From the NCBI GenBank assembly GCA_017455085.1, contig JAFTBT010000069.1, forward strand, positions 1 through 50,572: a stretch of 50,572 nucleotides of DNA, read 5' to 3'. Below are positions 47,837 to 50,572 of the stretch, piece after piece. This DNA comes from Synergistaceae bacterium. Its GTDB lineage: Bacteria; Synergistota; Synergistia; Synergistales; Aminobacteriaceae. A model generated the notes under the pieces. That model searched no databases. It was not told the DNA's origin and saw nothing but the letters and a program-made list of their open reading frames with translations. Position 1 is the first letter of the stretch; every line of letters begins with the position of its first letter. Position numbers and translations under genes: made by a program.

Positions 47837-50572
47837 ATGAAACATAGTAGTATTTTCGTGCGTACGGCCAAGTTACTGTGTGTTATGGCCGTTGTGCTGG
47901 TCTTTGGGTCTCCAGCTGCGGCAAGAAAAGCTGATGACATGACCATAGCCTATGATTTCCAGACATCAGGCTACATACTGGTGAAAGGTGGAGTCGGAGA
48001 TTACACGTTCACTATAACGGACGGTACACTTCCGCCGGGAATGCGTATAAGGCAGGACGGCTCTGTTTTCGCACTTGATGGCAAAGCTGACACTGCAGGC
48101 ACATGGAAATTTTCGCTGAGGATAACGGATAGGCGTGATTGTTGTGTTGAACGTGAGTTTTCATACACTGTACAGGAGGCTAACTGCGAACAAAAAGATG
48201 ATCTGCTTTCTGGGACATTCACCATTTCGGGCGATGCCGGGACTTGGTATCAAAGCTGTGTATCCGTAAAATCCGAGCGATGTCGCACATTCAGCATTAC
48301 AGGAGTACTTCCTGACGGCCTGTATATTCGTCAGGATACTCAAGATAACGAACATAATTTTTACCTTGAAGGAGTACCTACAACGGCGGGGGATTTTACC
48401 TTCAAACTTAGGGTAACGGACATGCAGACTTTCTACGCAGAGAAAAGCTATACCGTCAGCATAACCGGAGACTACACAGAGATCACAGAAGCTAGCGATA
48501 TGAGCATCACTAAACACGATTTCATAGACAGTTGGGCTATTAATAGACGGTACGAAGGATACAAGGGCTCCGGGCTCGGAAGTTACTTAAATGTTTATGG
48601 AGAGAAAGGTTCGCTGCACTGGTCTGTTGTAAATGGAACACTTCCGCAAGGTCTATCATTGTGTACCCAAAACTATTATGGAGATGAAATAGCTTATCTT
48701 GAGGGCATTCCTAATACGGCAGGCACTTACACGTTCACTCTGAGAGTTATTGACAGCAGGAATGTTTACGCTGACCATCAAGTTACAATGAAGATCAATA
48801 ATCCGTATGAGGCTGATGATATGGTGATAAGCGGAGATCTAGCTGCCAGCTTGAAGATTAACGAAAAGTACAACGGCCAGAAGTATAACAGTCAAGTCCA
48901 TGTTAAGGGAAATAATACGGGTAATCCGGAATGGTCTATTGTCAGCGGCTCTCTTCCACCGGGCTTATCATTGATACAATCAGGGTATGTTAAGCTGTTA
49001 GGGCATCCTGTTTACCTTGAGGGCATTCCTAATACGGCAGGCACTTATACATTCACATTGAGAGCTACTGATAACAGGAACGCTTATGTTGACCGTCAGT
49101 TCACCGTGAAAATCAACGGCACTCCGTATGACGCTGATGATATGTCGATAACTGGAAACTTTGCCTCCGAAATACAGATCAACGCAAAACACTCCAGCGA
49201 CATCTATATTCAGGGCTGCACCGGAACACCGCGCTGGTCTGTAGTTGACGGGACTCTGCCTCCGGGGCTGTCTTTGAGGCCCTTGGATTCTGCCGTGTAC
49301 ATTGAGGGCATTCCTAACACAGGAGGGACTTACACATTCACACTGAGAGCTACTGACAGCAGGAATGCATATGCTGAGCGTCAATTCAGCGTAATGGTTA
49401 CAGGAGAAGCCTCTTCCGCACCAGCAAAGGCAGAAGATATGTCCATCACCGGAAATTTCCCGGACGCATACGTCATCAATACATGGTACTCATCAAGTGT
49501 GCAGGTGAACGGCGGCACAGAGGACTACACATTCAGCATATCAGGCGGCACACTTCCTCCGGGATTCTTCATTCGTCAGGATGGCGGTGCTTTCTACCTC
49601 GAAGGCATACCAGCAGACCCGGGAACTTACACATTTGCTCTTAAGGTTACGGACATACGTGGCTTGTACACTGAAAATTCATTCTCGATGACAATTCACG
49701 GCACTGATGACGAACCTTACCCGATCACTATCACAACGGAAAGCCTCTGGGAAGCAGGAACAGGACAGCAATACAGCCAAACACTTGAAGCAGATATATC
49801 TGTAACATCATGGAGGATAACTAGCGGAGATCTTCCGGATGGGCTTACTCTCTCGGAGACTACAGGAACGATCAGCGGTATGGTATCTGACAGCGCAATA
49901 GAGCATAATGCAGTCTCTCTCTATGGGAAGTCGTACAAATTCGAAGTTACTGCATCAAATAAATTTGGGGCTTCCACAACTAAGAGCCTGATAATCTATG
50001 TCCACGAACCTATAAAGATACTCACCGAGTCTCTCCCGAATGCTAAAGTCGGCGAAGAGTACTCAGTAACGCTTGAGGTGTCAGGAACTTCAAATCCTCT
50101 TGGGCTTGTGTGGACAGTAAGACCTGCAAGTGATGTTCCCTCATGGCTGAGTTACCCATACACTGGCTCTGGTTCTCATACTTGCACATTGAGCGGAATA
50201 CCCACAAAAGCGGGGACTTACACATTCACTGTTGAATGCGGAAACATATACTGCTGTGACTCGAAAAAGTACACGCTCACAGTCACCAACCCGGAAACTC
50301 AAGAAAAGCCAGAGTTCCGTACTCACTCACTGCTCCTCAGCGGACAGATCGGCGTAAACTTCTACATGAACCTTCCGGATGCCGACAAATTCGACTACAC
50401 GAACACCTACATGGACTTCGGCATAGCAGGCGGCAGCTCAACCCCTCCACAGTACTTCGACCCGGAGTTCATGAACAAGAAGAAGACATATTACGGCTTC
50501 CGGTGCTACATCAACTCCGTACAGATGGCCGACAAGATTACTGCAACGTTCAACTACGGAGACGGCAAGACA
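47837..50572 (+). CDS. Large secreted protein of repeated putative-Ig domains, 3' partial
   Basis: The frame is open for all 912 codons from the ATG at 47837 to the window end. Signal peptide about 1-28 (MKHSSIFVRTAKLLCVMAVV..., cut after SPAAA). Then about eight domains of 90-105 residues starting near 32, 120, 220, 326, 433, 533, 628 and 724, most with a core such as TLPPGLSL...YLEGIPNTAGTYTFTLRATD. This is the He_PIG-type cadherin-like fold of bacterial surface proteins. From about 827 a different beta-rich domain begins (LLLSGQIGVNFYMNLP). A Synergist-CTERM tail may follow beyond the window. Repeats 3, 4 and 5 are close to each other at DNA level. AAGGAA is 11 bases before the ATG. Likely an adhesin or polymer-binding protein; the ligand is unknown. 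Confidence 0.85.
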   Translation, partial: MKHSSIFVRTAKLLCVMAVVLVFGSPAAARKADDMTIAYDFQTSGYILVKGGVGDYTFTITDGTLPPGMRIRQDGSVFALDGKADTAGTWKFSLRITDRRDCCVEREFSYTVQEANCEQKDDLLSGTFTISGDAGTWYQSCVSVKSERCRTFSITGVLPDGLYIRQDTQDNEHNFYLEGVPTTAGDFTFKLRVTDMQTFYAEKSYTVSITGDYTEITEASDMSITKHDFIDSWAINRRYEGYKGSGLGSYLNVYGEKGSLHWSVVNGTLPQGLSLCTQNYYGDEIAYLEGIPNTAGTYTFTLRVIDSRNVYADHQVTMKINNPYEADDMVISGDLAASLKINEKYNGQKYNSQVHVKGNNTGNPEWSIVSGSLPPGLSLIQSGYVKLLGHPVYLEGIPNTAGTYTFTLRATDNRNAYVDRQFTVKINGTPYDADDMSITGNFASEIQINAKHSSDIYIQGCTGTPRWSVVDGTLPPGLSLRPLDSAVYIEGIPNTGGTYTFTLRATDSRNAYAERQFSVMVTGEASSAPAKAEDMSITGNFPDAYVINTWYSSSVQVNGGTEDYTFSISGGTLPPGFFIRQDGGAFYLEGIPADPGTYTFALKVTDIRGLYTENSFSMTIHGTDDEPYPITITTESLWEAGTGQQYSQTLEADISVTSWRITSGDLPDGLTLSETTGTISGMVSDSAIEHNAVSLYGKSYKFEVTASNKFGASTTKSLIIYVHEPIKILTESLPNAKVGEEYSVTLEVSGTSNPLGLVWTVRPASDVPSWLSYPYTGSGSHTCTLSGIPTKAGTYTFTVECGNIYCCDSKKYTLTVTNPETQEKPEFRTHSLLLSGQIGVNFYMNLPDADKFDYTNTYMDFGIAGGSSTPPQYFDPEFMNKKKTYYGFRCYINSVQMADKITATFNYGDGKT
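48699..49376 (+). repeat. Near-identical DNA blocks in the Ig-repeat gene
   Basis: Blocks starting at 48699, 49019 and 49305 share about 70 bases (opening gagggcattcctaaYac) that encode EGIPNTxGTYTFTLRxxDxRNxYx. The first two share the longest exact run. They mark recent expansion or recombination of the repeat units. Confidence 0.85.

Noticed and set aside
47053..47946. Open frame of about 297 codons antisense to the end of ftsH and the next gene
   Set aside because: It crosses the ftsH terminator and the next gene's promoter and start, and its composition is that of noncoding antisense sequence.
48699..49376. CRISPR or mobile-element repeats in the large surface gene
   Set aside because: The repeats are in frame and encode the same Ig-like core; the spacing equals one protein domain.

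Overview
The window is a chromosomal segment of a diderm bacterium, most probably a member of the Synergistetes (Synergistota). Three things point there. Lipid A genes (lpxD, lpxC, lpxA), bamA and a type II secretion system (T2SS) show an LPS-bearing outer membrane. Two proteins end in the Synergist-CTERM-like tail (small residues, Cys, hydrophobic stretch, basic end). TrpRS carries an Fe-S cysteine motif known from Thermotoga. I see no rRNA, tRNA, CRISPR array, transposase or phage gene.

Layout. 1-814 (+): 3' part of a secreted alpha/beta hydrolase with a Synergist-CTERM tail. 9002-879 (-): an envelope operon read as histidine phosphatase, sigma factor, single-TM protein, bamA, an exported beta-rich protein, lpxD, lpxC, fabZ, lpxA. 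9119-11829 (+): hisZ-hisG-hisD. 12095-15824 (+): acyl-ACP thioesterase, trkA, trkH. 16044-29779 (+): a long operon that opens with a membrane spermidine-synthase-like protein and a Wzy_C-family ligase and runs straight into T2SS genes J-K-L-M-N-C-I/H-D-E-F. 29855-32630 (-): three glycan genes (methyltransferase, GDP-sugar reductase, glycosyltransferase) on the opposite strand, splitting the T2SS locus. 32877-33828 (+): gspG and gspH. 35936-33888 (-): a surface protein with Ig-like domain and Synergist-CTERM tail. 37327-36191 (-): a second glycosyltransferase. 37457-47676 (+): a housekeeping run (deoxynucleoside kinase, NIF3, SnoaL-like, trpS, nucleotidyltransferase, pseudouridine synthase, HDOD, cmk, plsC, yicC, gmk, small membrane protein, ftsH). 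47837-end (+): a very large secreted protein of Ig-like repeats, cut by the window edge.

How it fits together. Outer-membrane building (Lpx, Bam), secretion across it (T2SS), the glycans that may decorate it, and the proteins displayed on it lie in one segment. The Wzy_C ligase is translationally coupled to the first pseudopilin, so a pseudopilin or secreted-protein O-glycosylation role is a reasonable hypothesis. Three simple-sequence tracts sit in or beside surface genes: an 8-copy heptamer just after the start codon of a glycosyltransferase, a G9 tract that frameshifts the methyltransferase, and a 5-copy heptamer in the leader of the Synergist-CTERM protein. Together they suggest a phase-variable surface-glycan programme.

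The most unusual signal is a recurrent junction structure. After lpxD, lpxC, the thioesterase and gspF, a second, diverged copy of that gene's own 3' end follows the stop codon. In three cases the second copy runs into, and would end inside, the start of the next gene. A glycosyltransferase shows the mirror image, a decayed second copy of its 5' end and promoter. These look like scars of repeated gene-end duplication or replacement.
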